A stretch of DNA of 64,000 bases, taken from positions 180,014 through 244,013 of the forward strand of contig JAIPBH010000004.1 of the NCBI GenBank assembly GCA_021739635.1. Direction: 5' to 3'. The first letter of the stretch is position 1, and each line of letters begins with the position of its first letter. Source of the DNA: Flavobacteriaceae bacterium (lineage in GTDB: Bacteria; Bacteroidota; Bacteroidia; Flavobacteriales; Flavobacteriaceae). Of this stretch, positions 55,509-63,847 are shown one piece after another. Made by a program: the position numbers and the translations under genes. Below the pieces are notes generated by a model that saw nothing but the letters and a program-made list of their open reading frames with translations, made no database searches and had not been told where the DNA came from.

Positions 55509-56687
55509 TTAAAGACGTTCAATAACAATTGCAGAAGCACCACCACCACCATTACAAATAGCAGCGGCTCCAATTTTGCCATTGTTTTGTTCTAAAACGT
55601 TTAATAAAGTTATAATAATTCTTGCGCCAGAACATCCAAGCGGATGACCAAGGGATACAGCGCCTCCGTTAACATTTACTTGGCTATCATTTAATCCTAA
55701 AATTTTCATATTGGCTAAACCTACTACAGAAAAGGCTTCATTAAATTCAAAATAATCGACATCATTTAATGTAAGGTTAGCCTTTTTTAAGGCTTTAGGT
55801 AGTGCTTTTGCAGGAGCGGTTGTAAACCATTCAGGCTCATGAGCAGCATCAGCATATCCTTTTATAGTTGCAAGAGGTTTCAATCCTAATTCTATAGCTT
55901 TTGCTTTGCTCATTAAAACTAACGCCGCTGCACCATCATTTATAGTTGATGCGTTGGCAGCAGTTACGGTTCCATCTTTAGTAAATGCAGGTCTAAGCTC
56001 GGGTATCTTGTTAATATTAACATTGGTATATTCTTCATCTTTGCTAACTAAAACAGGTTCTCCACGACGTTGAGGTACTTTAACAGGCACAACTTCATTA
56101 GTAAATTTACCAGCATTCCATGCAGCTTCAGAGCGTTTATACGATTGAATGGCGTAGGCATCTTGGTCTTCTCTAGAGAAACCGTATTCTGTTGCACAGG
56201 CATCAGCACATACTCCCATCGCATTTTGATCATAGGCATCAACCAATCCATCACTTTGCATCCCATCAATCAATGACGTTGGGCCAAATTTTGTGCCATT
56301 TCTAGCATATAAATAATGAGGTATTAAGCTCATGTTTTCCATACCACCAGCCACAATAATATCTGCATCACCAATTGCTATAGATTGAGCTGCTAGCATG
56401 ACTGATTTCATGCCTGAAGCACAAACTTTGTTTATAGTTGTACAAGGAACTGTATTAGGTATTCCAGCATAAATAGCCGCTTGTCTGGCAGGAGCTTGGC
56501 CTACACCAGCTTGCACCACATGACCCATAAAAACTTCTTGAACAAGTTCTGGGTTTAAACTTATTTTGTCTAAAGCACCCTGAATTGCAATAGCTCCTAA
56601 TTTAGAAGCAGATACAGTTGATAAAGATCCTAAAAAACTACCTATTGGCGTTCTAACTGCAGATACAATAACGACTTCTTTGCTCAT
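55509..56687 (-). CDS. Acetyl-CoA C-acyltransferase (thiolase)
   Basis: A 392-residue thiolase. The nucleophile is C89 in NKVCASGMKSV, the second triad elements are the GHPLGCSGAR His and the Cys in CNGGGGAS near the end. Thiolases cleave 3-oxoacyl-CoA or condense two acyl-CoA. The gene is the first of a leftward pair with the C40-like gene. Fatty-acid breakdown or ketone-body metabolism is possible; the substrate chain length is not clear. Confidence 0.93.
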   Translation of the reverse strand: MSKEVVIVSAVRTPIGSFLGSLSTVSASKLGAIAIQGALDKISLNPELVQEVFMGHVVQAGVGQAPARQAAIYAGIPNTVPCTTINKVCASGMKSVMLAAQSIAIGDADIIVAGGMENMSLIPHYLYARNGTKFGPTSLIDGMQSDGLVDAYDQNAMGVCADACATEYGFSREDQDAYAIQSYKRSEAAWNAGKFTNEVVPVKVPQRRGEPVLVSKDEEYTNVNINKIPELRPAFTKDGTVTAANASTINDGAAALVLMSKAKAIELGLKPLATIKGYADAAHEPEWFTTAPAKALPKALKKANLTLNDVDYFEFNEAFSVVGLANMKILGLNDSQVNVNGGAVSLGHPLGCSGARIIITLLNVLEQNNGKIGAAAICNGGGGASAIVIERL

Positions 56688-56813
56688 TTTTTTGATGTTT
56701 AATTAGCTCGAAGCGAAAATAATCATTTTTTAGTAGAAATTAGAACGATTACTCCATTATAAAAAATCAAAAAAGCTTATATTTTATTACATTTGAAAAC
56801 CTTTAAAATTGAA

Positions 56814-58862
56814 ATGTCAGACATCATAAATAAATTATACAGAAATCATTCCTTAATCTACAAAGGATTGTTATTTATATGTACAACTTTTTTAATAGTG
56901 TATTTGTTTCCAAAAACAGGAAAATTCAAGTATAATTTTGAAAAAGGAAAACCATGGCAATCAGAAAATTTATATGCGCCCTTTAATTTTGCAATTAAAA
57001 AGTCAAATGAAGAGATAGAAGCTGAAAAGAAAACAATTTCAGACCAAGCTACACTCTTTTTTAATGTAGATGTTTCTATTGAAAACGAAATTAAAAGGTT
57101 ATATGTAAATCAATTTAAAACTGTTTTTTCAGATTCATTACCTAGAATAGAACACAATATTTTATTTAAAGCTGGTGAAAAAATTATTGATGAGTTGTAT
57201 CTTTTTGGTATTTTAAGTGAAAACTATAATTTTCCCGATACTAAAACAGTTGTTATTTTAGAAGATAGAATTGAAAAGCACACAGCAAAATATGCCAATT
57301 TAATTCATCAAGAACAGGTTACTGCGGTTATTAATAAAGTGTTAGTTGAACAAAAATTAAGTAACTTTAAAAAGGAGTTTACCGCTTTATTTTTTGATTT
57401 AATTCAGCCTAATTTAACATATGATAAATCATTTACAGAAAAAGTTTTAAAAGAAGATTTAGATAAAATTGCGTATTCTCGTGGCAGTATTGAAAAGGAA
57501 ACTTTAATTATCTCAAAAGGAGAAATTATTGAGCGTGATAAATATCAAATTTTACAATCTTTAAAATCTGAATACGAATCACAGGTTTGGAGTGCATCAA
57601 ACTATAATTGGATACTATTTGCATACACCTTATTGGTGTCTTTAGCACTATTAATGCTACTCTTATTCCTAAGAAAATATAGATTGGATGTATTTGAAAA
57701 CAACACCAAAGTAACCTTTATTTTCTTCAATATATTTTTAATGGTACTCATAACAACCTTAGTGGTTAATTATAGTTCAAAATATATTTATGTGGTTCCT
57801 ATTTGTATTTTACCATTAGTATTTAAAGCTTTTTTTGATGCACGTTTAGGCTTGTTTGCACACGTTATAACCGTTTTGCTATTAGGGTCTATTGTACCCA
57901 ATAGCTATGAGTATATGTTTCTTCAAATTATAGCAGGTATTGTAACTATTTTAACGGTTTCAGAATTATATAAGCGTGCTAATTTATTTATTTCGGTAGG
58001 TCAAATTACTTTAATTTATATTGTTGCTTATTTTGCTTTTTTTGTCATTCACGAAGGAAGTATTGAAACTATTAAATGGGAAACCTTTATTTGGTTTATT
58101 TTATGCGGACTTGCAACGTTGTTTGTTCAGCCTCTTATTTATATTTATGAAAAACTGTTTGGATTAGTGTCCGATGTATCACTTTTAGAATTATCAGATA
58201 CAAATACTAAATTGCTAAAAGAACTGTCAAATAAAGCGCCAGGAACCTTTCATCATTCCTTAAATGTTGCTAATCTTGCCGAATCTTGTGCAAACGAAGT
58301 AGGAGCCAATGCTATGCTAATTAGAGTTGGTGCTTTATATCATGATATAGGAAAAATGAAAAACCCTACCTATTTTATCGAAAACCAATCAACAGGTATC
58401 AATCCACACGATGAGTTATCTTCAAAAGAAAGCGCCCGTATTATTATAGATCATGTGATTGCTGGTATTGAAATAGCTAAAAAATATAATTTACCAGATA
58501 GAGTTATTGATTTTATTAGAACCCACCATGGAACATCTATGGTTTATTATTTTTACATCAAAGAAAAGGAACTAGAACAAGGAGTAGATAAATCTGATTT
58601 TAGTTACTTAGGGCCAAAACCATTTAGTAAAGAAACAGCCATTTTAATGATGTGTGACAGTGTTGAAGCAGCCTCTAAAAGTTTAAAAGAGCCTACATCA
58701 AGCAAAATTGACGCTTTTGTTGAAAACATTATAAATAAGCAAATAGAAGATGGACAATTTTTAAATGCTAATATCACGTTTAAAGAAATTCAATCCATAA
58801 AAAAAGTGCTAAAACACAAGCTTGCAAATATTTACCATTTAAGAATTGAATACCCTGAATAA
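56814..58862 (+). CDS. PgpH-type 7TM HD-domain phosphohydrolase
   Basis: A 682-residue membrane protein from the ATG at 56814; a TTG seven codons upstream is less likely. One N-terminal helix leads to an extracellular 7TMR-HDED domain (about 45-270), seven helices (about 275-450), and the cytoplasmic HD domain with FHHSLNVANLAESC, LYHDIGKMK and THHGTSMVYYF. The family breaks down cyclic di-AMP. The tRNA cluster starts 92 bases after the stop. Confidence 0.9.
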   Translation: MSDIINKLYRNHSLIYKGLLFICTTFLIVYLFPKTGKFKYNFEKGKPWQSENLYAPFNFAIKKSNEEIEAEKKTISDQATLFFNVDVSIENEIKRLYVNQFKTVFSDSLPRIEHNILFKAGEKIIDELYLFGILSENYNFPDTKTVVILEDRIEKHTAKYANLIHQEQVTAVINKVLVEQKLSNFKKEFTALFFDLIQPNLTYDKSFTEKVLKEDLDKIAYSRGSIEKETLIISKGEIIERDKYQILQSLKSEYESQVWSASNYNWILFAYTLLVSLALLMLLLFLRKYRLDVFENNTKVTFIFFNIFLMVLITTLVVNYSSKYIYVVPICILPLVFKAFFDARLGLFAHVITVLLLGSIVPNSYEYMFLQIIAGIVTILTVSELYKRANLFISVGQITLIYIVAYFAFFVIHEGSIETIKWETFIWFILCGLATLFVQPLIYIYEKLFGLVSDVSLLELSDTNTKLLKELSNKAPGTFHHSLNVANLAESCANEVGANAMLIRVGALYHDIGKMKNPTYFIENQSTGINPHDELSSKESARIIIDHVIAGIEIAKKYNLPDRVIDFIRTHHGTSMVYYFYIKEKELEQGVDKSDFSYLGPKPFSKETAILMMCDSVEAASKSLKEPTSSKIDAFVENIINKQIEDGQFLNANITFKEIQSIKKVLKHKLANIYHLRIEYPE

Positions 58863-58887
58863 TTTTTTTAAAAAACTAAATAAATAG

Positions 58888-58918
58888 TTGTGTTCTTAAA
58901 GATGATACATTACATTTG
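58888..58918 (+). promoter_or_regulatory. Promoter of the tRNA cluster
   Basis: TTG at 58888-58890 and TACATTTG at 58911-58918 are 20 bases apart, an exact consensus fit for Bacteroidota. The first tRNA starts 37 bases after the -7 box. Confidence 0.7.
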
Positions 58919-58954
58919 CAACCGCAATTTTATTGCACAAGTTCATTATAATTA

Positions 58955-59038
58955 GGAGAGGTGCCAGAGTGGTAATGGAGCAGATTGCTAATCTGTCGAC
59001 GGGTAACTGTCGCCAGGGTTCGAGTCCCTGTCTCTCCG
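58955..59038 (+). tRNA. tRNA-Ser(GCT)
   Basis: An 84-base type-II tRNA. The acceptor stem GGAGAGG pairs with TCTCTCC, the anticodon loop is TTGCTAA (GCT), and the long variable arm is formed by TCGACGGGTAACTGTCGC. The T arm GGGTTCGAGTCCC is canonical. No CCA is encoded. It is first in a three-tRNA transcript. Confidence 0.96.
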
Positions 59039-60730
59039 CAAATTAAATGATAACCAATTCGGGGTGTAGCGTAGCCCGGTTATCGCGCCTGCTTTGGGAG
59101 CAGGAGGTCGCAGGTTCGAATCCTGCCACCCCGACAAAATAGAGTTACTGGTCGCGTAGCTCAGTTGGATAGAGCATCTGCCTTCTAAGCAGACGGTCAC
59201 AGGTTCGAATCCTGTCGCGATCACTAAACGGGACAAATTCTTAATATTAGGATTGTCCCGTTTTTCATTTCTTCCAAAACCCTTATAAACACTGGATATT
59301 TTTAAAAGCAGGGGATTGATATCAGCGGTTTGAACTTTTTTATTTTGAAAACCGAATTTATTTGGGAATATCAAACCGGTAAGGAGTCTTTTGTTGTGAA
59401 TATCACCATCAACGTATTGTTTATCAAAGTTTTGTAAGTTAGATAAGCCTTTTTTATAAGTTTCAAAAATATCTTTCTGTTTATTTTGAGCCTGTTCTAA
59501 AAGTAGAAGTTCATCCAGTATATCCTGATATCTTTTCTTGGCCTGTGCGTACTCCTTTTTATCCATTTGACCATCAATAAAAAGGTCTTGAATTTTAATA
59601 AGCTTATCACTTATGAGTTTGACTTTCTCGTAATGCTTAGGACCTAGTTTAGAAGTCAGTAATTGCTTTTGAAGTTGTTCCTTAATAATGATTTGTAAAA
59701 GTTCAAGAACAGGCTTATTAAGTGTGATGCTTTTTAAAAAAGAAACGAAGGCGTTTTCAGCCTCTTCTATACGATATCTTCCCTTGCAAGGACTAATGCA
59801 GTGGTAATAGGCATAATGTTCAGACCGTCCTTTGCAAACACTGGCAGTCAGAGGTCTGTTGCACTCAGGACAAAGCAAAAACCCCTTTAATGGAAATTTA
59901 GGATTAATTCTACTATGCGTTACGTGATGCTTTTTCTTTTTAGCATCCAGCACAACCTGAACCTGGTCAAAAAGCTTTTTAGAAACAATGGGCTCATGTA
60001 TACCATCCACAATAATTTCAGGCTCATCCTTATAAGCTTTAATAAAAACACCACCATAATAGATAGTATTTCTAAGAATAATAGAAAACATAGATTTAGA
60101 ACTTTTTAAACCTTTACTATTGAGTTTGGTAAGGACTTCCTTTTGCGTATAGATACCTTTAGAAATGAGTTCAAAAGCTTCCTGAATTAAAGGAGCGACA
60201 CTAGAAGGAATTAAAATAGGTTTTTTAGAGCTATCCCTTCCCATGGCATACCCTTTGGGAGGCGACCCAACGTAGCGCCCCTCTTTAAAAGCACGTCGCA
60301 TACCAGCAATCACATTTTGAGACCGTCGCTGATTTTCAACCTCAGGAATCGCTAAGTAAACAGCCATCATAAGCAACTGCTCGGGAATGGTCATATCCAG
60401 AGGTTGAGTAATAGCATTAATTTTAATACCAAGCCCATTAAATATTCCAATCATTTGATAAGATTCAGCCGTGTTTCTTGAAAACCTATCCCATTTTACA
60501 AGTAAAAGTTCATCGACTTGTTTTTTATTGCTTTTGCAATAAGTTAGGAGTTTTTTAAATTCAGGTCTTTTAAAAGTCTTGGCGGAGTAATCCTCTCTAT
60601 AGGTATCAATAACCCTATAGTCACGTTCTTTACAGTATTGAAGTAATTTTGCCTCCTGGTCACGGAGCGAGTAACCTTTATCAGCCTGCTCATCCGTAGA
60701 GACCCTCACATATAAAATGACGTTTTTCAC
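58988..60730 (-). CDS. Large serine recombinase of an integrated element; C-terminal tail is antisense tRNA
   Basis: The open frame has 580 residues and starts with GTG. It contains the resolvase domain with nucleophile Ser11 in YVRVSTDEQ, the recombinase domain (about 150-260), a zinc ribbon (CPECNRPL with CISPCKGRY), and a coiled coil. Residues from about 503 to the end are the reverse complements of tRNA-Arg, tRNA-Pro and tRNA-Ser (for example ATGFEPVTVCLEGRCS), with the stop in the tRNA-Ser anticodon loop. The real protein probably ends with or just before the tRNAs. It is the likely integrase of the element that begins here. Confidence 0.85.
   Translation of the reverse strand: MKNVILYVRVSTDEQADKGYSLRDQEAKLLQYCKERDYRVIDTYREDYSAKTFKRPEFKKLLTYCKSNKKQVDELLLVKWDRFSRNTAESYQMIGIFNGLGIKINAITQPLDMTIPEQLLMMAVYLAIPEVENQRRSQNVIAGMRRAFKEGRYVGSPPKGYAMGRDSSKKPILIPSSVAPLIQEAFELISKGIYTQKEVLTKLNSKGLKSSKSMFSIILRNTIYYGGVFIKAYKDEPEIIVDGIHEPIVSKKLFDQVQVVLDAKKKKHHVTHSRINPKFPLKGFLLCPECNRPLTASVCKGRSEHYAYYHCISPCKGRYRIEEAENAFVSFLKSITLNKPVLELLQIIIKEQLQKQLLTSKLGPKHYEKVKLISDKLIKIQDLFIDGQMDKKEYAQAKKRYQDILDELLLLEQAQNKQKDIFETYKKGLSNLQNFDKQYVDGDIHNKRLLTGLIFPNKFGFQNKKVQTADINPLLLKISSVYKGFGRNEKRDNPNIKNLSRLVIATGFEPVTVCLEGRCSIQLSYATSNSILSGWQDSNLRPPAPKAGAITGLRYTPNWLSFNLRRDRDSNPGDSYPSTD
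59060..59134 (+). tRNA. tRNA-Pro(TGG)
   Basis: A 75-base tRNA with acceptor CGGGGTG/CACCCCG, anticodon stem CCTGC/GCAGG and loop TTTGGGA (TGG), and T arm with GGTTCGAATCC. The discriminator is A, and CCA is not encoded. It is 21 bases after tRNA-Ser. Confidence 0.96.
59150..59223 (+). tRNA. tRNA-Arg(TCT)
   Basis: A 74-base tRNA with acceptor GGTCGCG/CGCGATC, anticodon stem TCTGC/GCAGA and loop CTTCTAA (TCT), and T arm GGTTCGAATCC. It is the last of the cluster and is directly followed by a terminator and by the integrated element. Confidence 0.96.
59225..59264 (+). terminator. Terminator after tRNA-Arg
   Basis: An 11-bp stem AAACGGGACAA/TTGTCCCGTTT with a 16-base loop and TTTTT begins only 2 bases after tRNA-Arg. 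It should end the tRNA transcript. It also lies in the tail of the leftward serine recombinase frame, so the recombinase message must cross it. Confidence 0.85.
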
Positions 60731-60733
60731 AGC

Positions 60734-60889
60734 TTAATTATTTTTGTGGATTAGATTATGGCATATCACCTCTGATATGTTTTCTAAAAATTTGATTATC
60801 TCATTAATGTCATCATCAGAATAAGGGTGCTTATTTTGATGATTTAAAAGTTCCTTTGCAGTATTCCAAAGTTCCGATTCTTGGCCCAT
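60734..60889 (-). CDS. 51-residue protein upstream of the recombinase
   Basis: A small frame on the same strand as the recombinase, beginning with ATG and the residues MGQESELWNTAKELLNHQ and ending with ICHNLIHKNN. It contains a predominantly helical, polar sequence with HPYSDDDINEIIKFLENIS in the middle. Its stop lies 3 bases before the recombinase GTG, so the two are probably coupled. I do not recognise a domain, though I recall similar short frames in front of bacteroidetal recombinases. Confidence 0.6.
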   Translation of the reverse strand: MGQESELWNTAKELLNHQNKHPYSDDDINEIIKFLENISEVICHNLIHKNN

Positions 60890-60955
60890 AACGATATAGG
60901 ATTAAACCGGGCTGTATTTTCAGGGACCGAGTGTGTGCTACAAAATGTATCATGT

Positions 60956-61879
60956 TTACTTAATTAAAGTTAATTTATAATTGTCCTGAGACCGTATATC
61001 AATTAAAAGCTTAGAGCCTTTAGCAATTTTGTTTTCTAGAATGTATCTGGCCAGAGCTTCTCGGCTTTTATGCTCCTCAGTAAGAGTAATAGGTTTTATA
61101 TGATGCTCTTCAAAAGCAATCTCAATCACTTTAGGTCTTTTAAAAACAACAATATCTCTAATCTGTTTTTCAATGTTAGTAAGATAAGTTAAGTCCTTTT
61201 TTTCATTACCAAAATCAACAGCAAGCACTTTAGAAATGATAGGAGCAAGAGGTAAACAAATCATGGGGTGTTGCATATAAATACTACTTAAATCTAAAAT
61301 TAGTTCAGTACCACCAGTAACAAATTTATAATCATTAGTTTCAGGTATATACAAAATAGAGTGGGGAAGAGTTTCTCTTTTAAAAACAGACTTAATCATA
61401 TCCGTAAAAGGATTTATGATAGTTCTGAAATAATGTTCCATTAAAAGCTCATCTCTTAAAGCATCTTTTAAAAAAGTAATTTTTTCTTCCGAAAGCTTGT
61501 GAATATTATTTTTAATATGATAATCAAAAACGCTATCAGCATATTTATCTTGCCTAGGTTTCTTCCAAACAGAATTAGCAAGTTCTGCTAATTGGTCAAT
61601 GGATACACCAAAGGATAGTAATTCTTTAACGATGCACACCCATACCGCTTGAGAAAGGTTTAATCGAATCCATTTCGTTTTAGTGTCATTGTTTTCAGTA
61701 ATTAGGTAATTGCTCTCTTTTTCAGTATCCTCTTTGGGCTGTTGTTTTTGAACAAACGGCAACAGAGCCTTATCGAGCCAATAATTAATTTGCCTTGAAG
61801 TTACATTAAGTTGTGCAGGGCTAATATCGCGCTCATCAAAAACACTATTGCCTAACTCTATAATTTCTGATTCAGTCAT
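60956..61879 (-). CDS. MerR-like DNA-binding protein of the element
   Basis: A 307-residue protein. Near the N-terminus, LNVTSRQINYWLDKALLP and the later KWIRLNLSQAVWVCIVKELLSFGVSID have the layout of a MerR-type winged helix, with the typical R-Q-I-x-Y-W helix and the second helix with VxxxxELLSFGVS. The rest is helical without a known effector domain. It lies upstream of the recombinase and could regulate or direct the element. Function is inferred. Confidence 0.6.
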   Translation of the reverse strand: MTESEIIELGNSVFDERDISPAQLNVTSRQINYWLDKALLPFVQKQQPKEDTEKESNYLITENNDTKTKWIRLNLSQAVWVCIVKELLSFGVSIDQLAELANSVWKKPRQDKYADSVFDYHIKNNIHKLSEEKITFLKDALRDELLMEHYFRTIINPFTDMIKSVFKRETLPHSILYIPETNDYKFVTGGTELILDLSSIYMQHPMICLPLAPIISKVLAVDFGNEKKDLTYLTNIEKQIRDIVVFKRPKVIEIAFEEHHIKPITLTEEHKSREALARYILENKIAKGSKLLIDIRSQDNYKLTLIK

Positions 61880-62014
61880 ATTTTTGTAATTAAGAGCAAC
61901 TAAAATACTATAAAATTTTGAAATAAAAAAGTAATGAACTATATTTATATAAAATATGCTACATAATTACACAAAAGTAATTATTATAAGGCATCAAAAT
62001 AAAATTTGAGAGTT

Positions 62015-62455
62015 ATGAAAACAGATAAAAACAAAATAAATAAGATAATAGATTTAGGTGAGAATTCACCGCTACCCAGACCAATTTCTCCTAGAGAATG
62101 TAAATGTGGATGTGGTTATACATTTCAGCCAGGAAGAATAGACCAAGTATATTTAAATAAGCAACATGCTAATTTTGGCTATAACCATAATACTAGAAAG
62201 ACAAAGCATAGTAATCGCAAAAAGGTTGAGAAGATGTTATGTAATAATGACAGCATTTTGGAAAAGTATTTTAAAGCGCATAGACAAGAAAATTGTGCTA
62301 CCTGTTTTTTAGATGCCTTAAAAGCAGATGGTTTTGATTTATCCTATTTTACTGGGACAGATGAGAGAGACGGAAAGAAATACTTTTGTGTGTATAATTA
62401 TAAATTTCGCCTTTATGTATCAGATAAAATTAAACTAATAGAAATAAGTAAATAA
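62015..62455 (+). CDS. Cysteine/histidine-rich protein of the element
   Basis: A 146-residue protein with an N-terminal metal-binding pattern, CKCGCGYTFQPGRIDQVYLN followed by KQHANFGYNHN, that looks like a zinc ribbon or treble clef. Further Cys pairs are in NCATCFLDAL. The C-terminal half has DERDGKKYFCVYNYKFRLYV strands. I start at the ATG at 62015, not the TTG three codons upstream. It is unlike any family I know; nucleic-acid binding is a guess. It is the first of three genes read rightwards. Confidence 0.6.
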   Translation: MKTDKNKINKIIDLGENSPLPRPISPRECKCGCGYTFQPGRIDQVYLNKQHANFGYNHNTRKTKHSNRKKVEKMLCNNDSILEKYFKAHRQENCATCFLDALKADGFDLSYFTGTDERDGKKYFCVYNYKFRLYVSDKIKLIEISK

Positions 62456-62462
62456 ATAAATT

Positions 62463-62663
62463 ATGATTTCAAGAATGCCCATAGATGAGTTGCCAAGTTT
62501 TATAGAAGAAAACTACAACGTAACACAACCAGTTCATAGCCCATGGCTAAAATACATGATTGTTGGAGGGGTAATTATGTTAGCCATAGTTATCTCAGCA
62601 GCAATAGTTGGAAAGAACCAACAAAGAACCATCATCATAAAACCAAAAGAAAATGAAAACTGA
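62463..62663 (+). CDS. 66-residue single-helix membrane protein
   Basis: This small protein has one strong transmembrane helix at about 31-50 (YMIVGGVIMLAIVISAAIVG), preceded by a polar N-terminal part with ELPSFIEENYNV and followed by a basic tail. It starts 7 bases after the previous stop. No family is recognised. Its stop overlaps the next gene by 11 bases, which supports coupled expression. Confidence 0.6.
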   Translation: MISRMPIDELPSFIEENYNVTQPVHSPWLKYMIVGGVIMLAIVISAAIVGKNQQRTIIIKPKENEN

Positions 62664-62802
62664 ACAAAATAATTTCACAGAAGTACCCATCAGTACCATT
62701 ATTTATACAACCATAGGCGCTTTAATTATTGTTGCAGGAGTTACTGCAATCTTGCGATTAAGTAAAATAATGATTTCAGATATCAAAGAGATGGGCTTGT
62801 AA
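62653..62802 (+). CDS. 49-residue membrane protein
   Basis: A frame of 49 residues with one helix at about 15-35 (TIIYTTIGALIIVAGVTAIL), a polar N-terminus and a short C-terminal SKIMISDIKEMGL. It overlaps the preceding gene by 11 bases (ATGAAAACTGA). With that gene it forms a pair of tiny membrane proteins. Role unknown; a terminator follows. Confidence 0.55.
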   Translation: MKTEQNNFTEVPISTIIYTTIGALIIVAGVTAILRLSKIMISDIKEMGL

Positions 62803-62835
62803 ATCACTTTTACATTATAAATTGATGCCAAAGAG

Positions 62836-62870
62836 AAAGGGAGCTAATTAAGCTTCCTTTTTTATTTTTT
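62836..62870 (+). terminator. Terminator after the small element genes
   Basis: A 10-bp stem AAAGGGAGCT/AGCTTCCTTT with one G-U pair and a 5-base loop is followed by a T-rich tract. It lies 34 bases after the 49-residue frame and should end that transcript. Confidence 0.8.
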
Positions 62871-62947
62871 AAAATAAAAATATCAAATTTAATATTTGAA
62901 TTATAATTAATTTAAGAATTCCAAAAAGCAGTCTGAACATGACGTAT

Positions 62948-62984
62948 AAAGTAGTGAAACGTCGTTGAACGACGTAATACTTTG
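62948..62984. repeat. Nested palindrome with a near-copy following
   Basis: ACGTCGTT-G-AACGACGT (62959-62975) is a perfect 8-bp inverted repeat around one base. Outer arms AAAGTA and TACTTT extend the dyad. A second, diverged GTGAAAC-TTC unit follows at 62984-63010, so the structure is repeated in degraded form. It could be an operator, a replication or attachment site. Confidence 0.6.
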
Positions 62985-63082
62985 TGAAACTTCTTTAAAC
63001 ATCGTATTAATATATTTTTTTAGAGGCATTTATTAAAAAATTAATATTTGAAAAAGACAGTTTATTAGGTACTGCCTTAAAT

Positions 63083-63118
63083 ATATAGTAAAAAGAAATC
63101 TACTATATTTTACTATAT
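63083..63118. repeat. AT-rich inverted repeat
   Basis: ATATAGTAAAA at 63083-63093 pairs with TTTTACTATAT at 63108-63118, an 11-bp perfect stem with a 14-base loop. There is no T tract in the right place for a clear terminator. Role unknown. Confidence 0.5.
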
Positions 63119-63356
63119 TTATTTTCTGTGGGTATCAAGATAAAAAGAAAAAAATCTAATTCTTTAATATTTATATTTAATGGAAATGATAAATCACTCC
63201 ACTATCATTTAATTTCCTTGGTTTTTCTTTGTGAAATTATTAAATATGTCGTTGCTAATTAGATACCATTTTAACTTACATCCTCATATGTAAATATATT
63301 TATTTGACCCAGAGATGTAAGGATAGTGTATGCTATTTAAATGGAATATCAAGTAT

Positions 63357-63533
63357 TCACCAAAATATTATAGATTCTAAAACGACCGGTTTTCCAACTA
63401 AAATGTCATGAAACCAATTAGCTTTGTTATTAGTTGATTTATTATTTTCCCGGTGTTTGTTATTCTTGATTTCTTTAGCCAAAGGGATTATTTCATTTTC
63501 TTCTATTTGTCTAAAAGTATTTGGATACCACAT
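63357..63533 (-). CDS. Possible small protein or gene remnant
   Basis: A frame of 58 residues with ATG start reads MWYPNTFRQIEENEIIPLAK, then a basic Asn/Lys-rich stretch, then WFHDILVGKPVVLESIIFW. It has a normal mix of residues, which distinguishes it from chance frames here, but I recognise no family and there is no partner. It may be a decayed gene. Confidence 0.3.
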   Translation of the reverse strand: MWYPNTFRQIEENEIIPLAKEIKNNKHRENNKSTNNKANWFHDILVGKPVVLESIIFW

Positions 63534-63639
63534 TATATTTAATAGTCAAAAATATTTTTTAACACAGTTTTCTAGTAACTGGGGTATTAAGAATTAATAA
63601 ATTAGCTTCTGGTATCCCCCTATTTAAGCCGTGTATAAT

Positions 63640-63757
63640 TAATTGCTGTTAAGCATTTAATTCAATGGCTTTTTTAGCCAGTGGTCTTTTTGTGTTTTCA
63701 TAAGTGACTGTAATTAAATGATTAATTTTTAGTCAACCTATTTCAGGACGGGTCAAA
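63640..63757 (-). pseudogene. Possible insertion-sequence remnant
   Basis: On the minus strand, the sequence TGACCCGTCCTGAAATAG (complement at 63740-63757) resembles the terminal repeat of IS3-type elements in Bacteroidota, from memory. After it, a frame gives NHLITVTYENTKRPLAKKAI and then stops. I cannot assign this peptide. It may be a broken end of an older insertion, but this is a weak call. Confidence 0.25.
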
Positions 63758-63785
63758 ATTATGCACAACGTTTATGTATAAGGAA

Positions 63786-63847
63786 AGTTGCGTGTTTGTG
63801 TGCGAGGATTTTCCGAAGGAAAATCAGAAGCTAGCAAACGAGCAACT
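63786..63847 (+). ncRNA. Candidate IS110 bridge RNA hairpin
   Basis: Upstream of the IS110 transposase a long hairpin is readable: AGTTGC/GCAACT, then GTTTG/CAAAC, an internal loop of 8 and 9 bases (63799-63806 and 63826-63834), and an 8-bp perfect top stem GATTTTCC/GGAAAATC with loop GAA. IS110-group elements encode a bridge RNA before the transposase whose internal loops pair with donor and target DNA. Position and shape fit. I cannot find the second loop with certainty, and the sequence might instead be a generic repeat. Confidence 0.35.

Noticed and set aside
58988..59223. C-terminal 78 residues of the recombinase as real protein
   Set aside because: They are the reverse complement of tRNA genes; the phrase ATGFEPVTVCLEGRCS is a known artefact of antisense tRNA-Arg translation.
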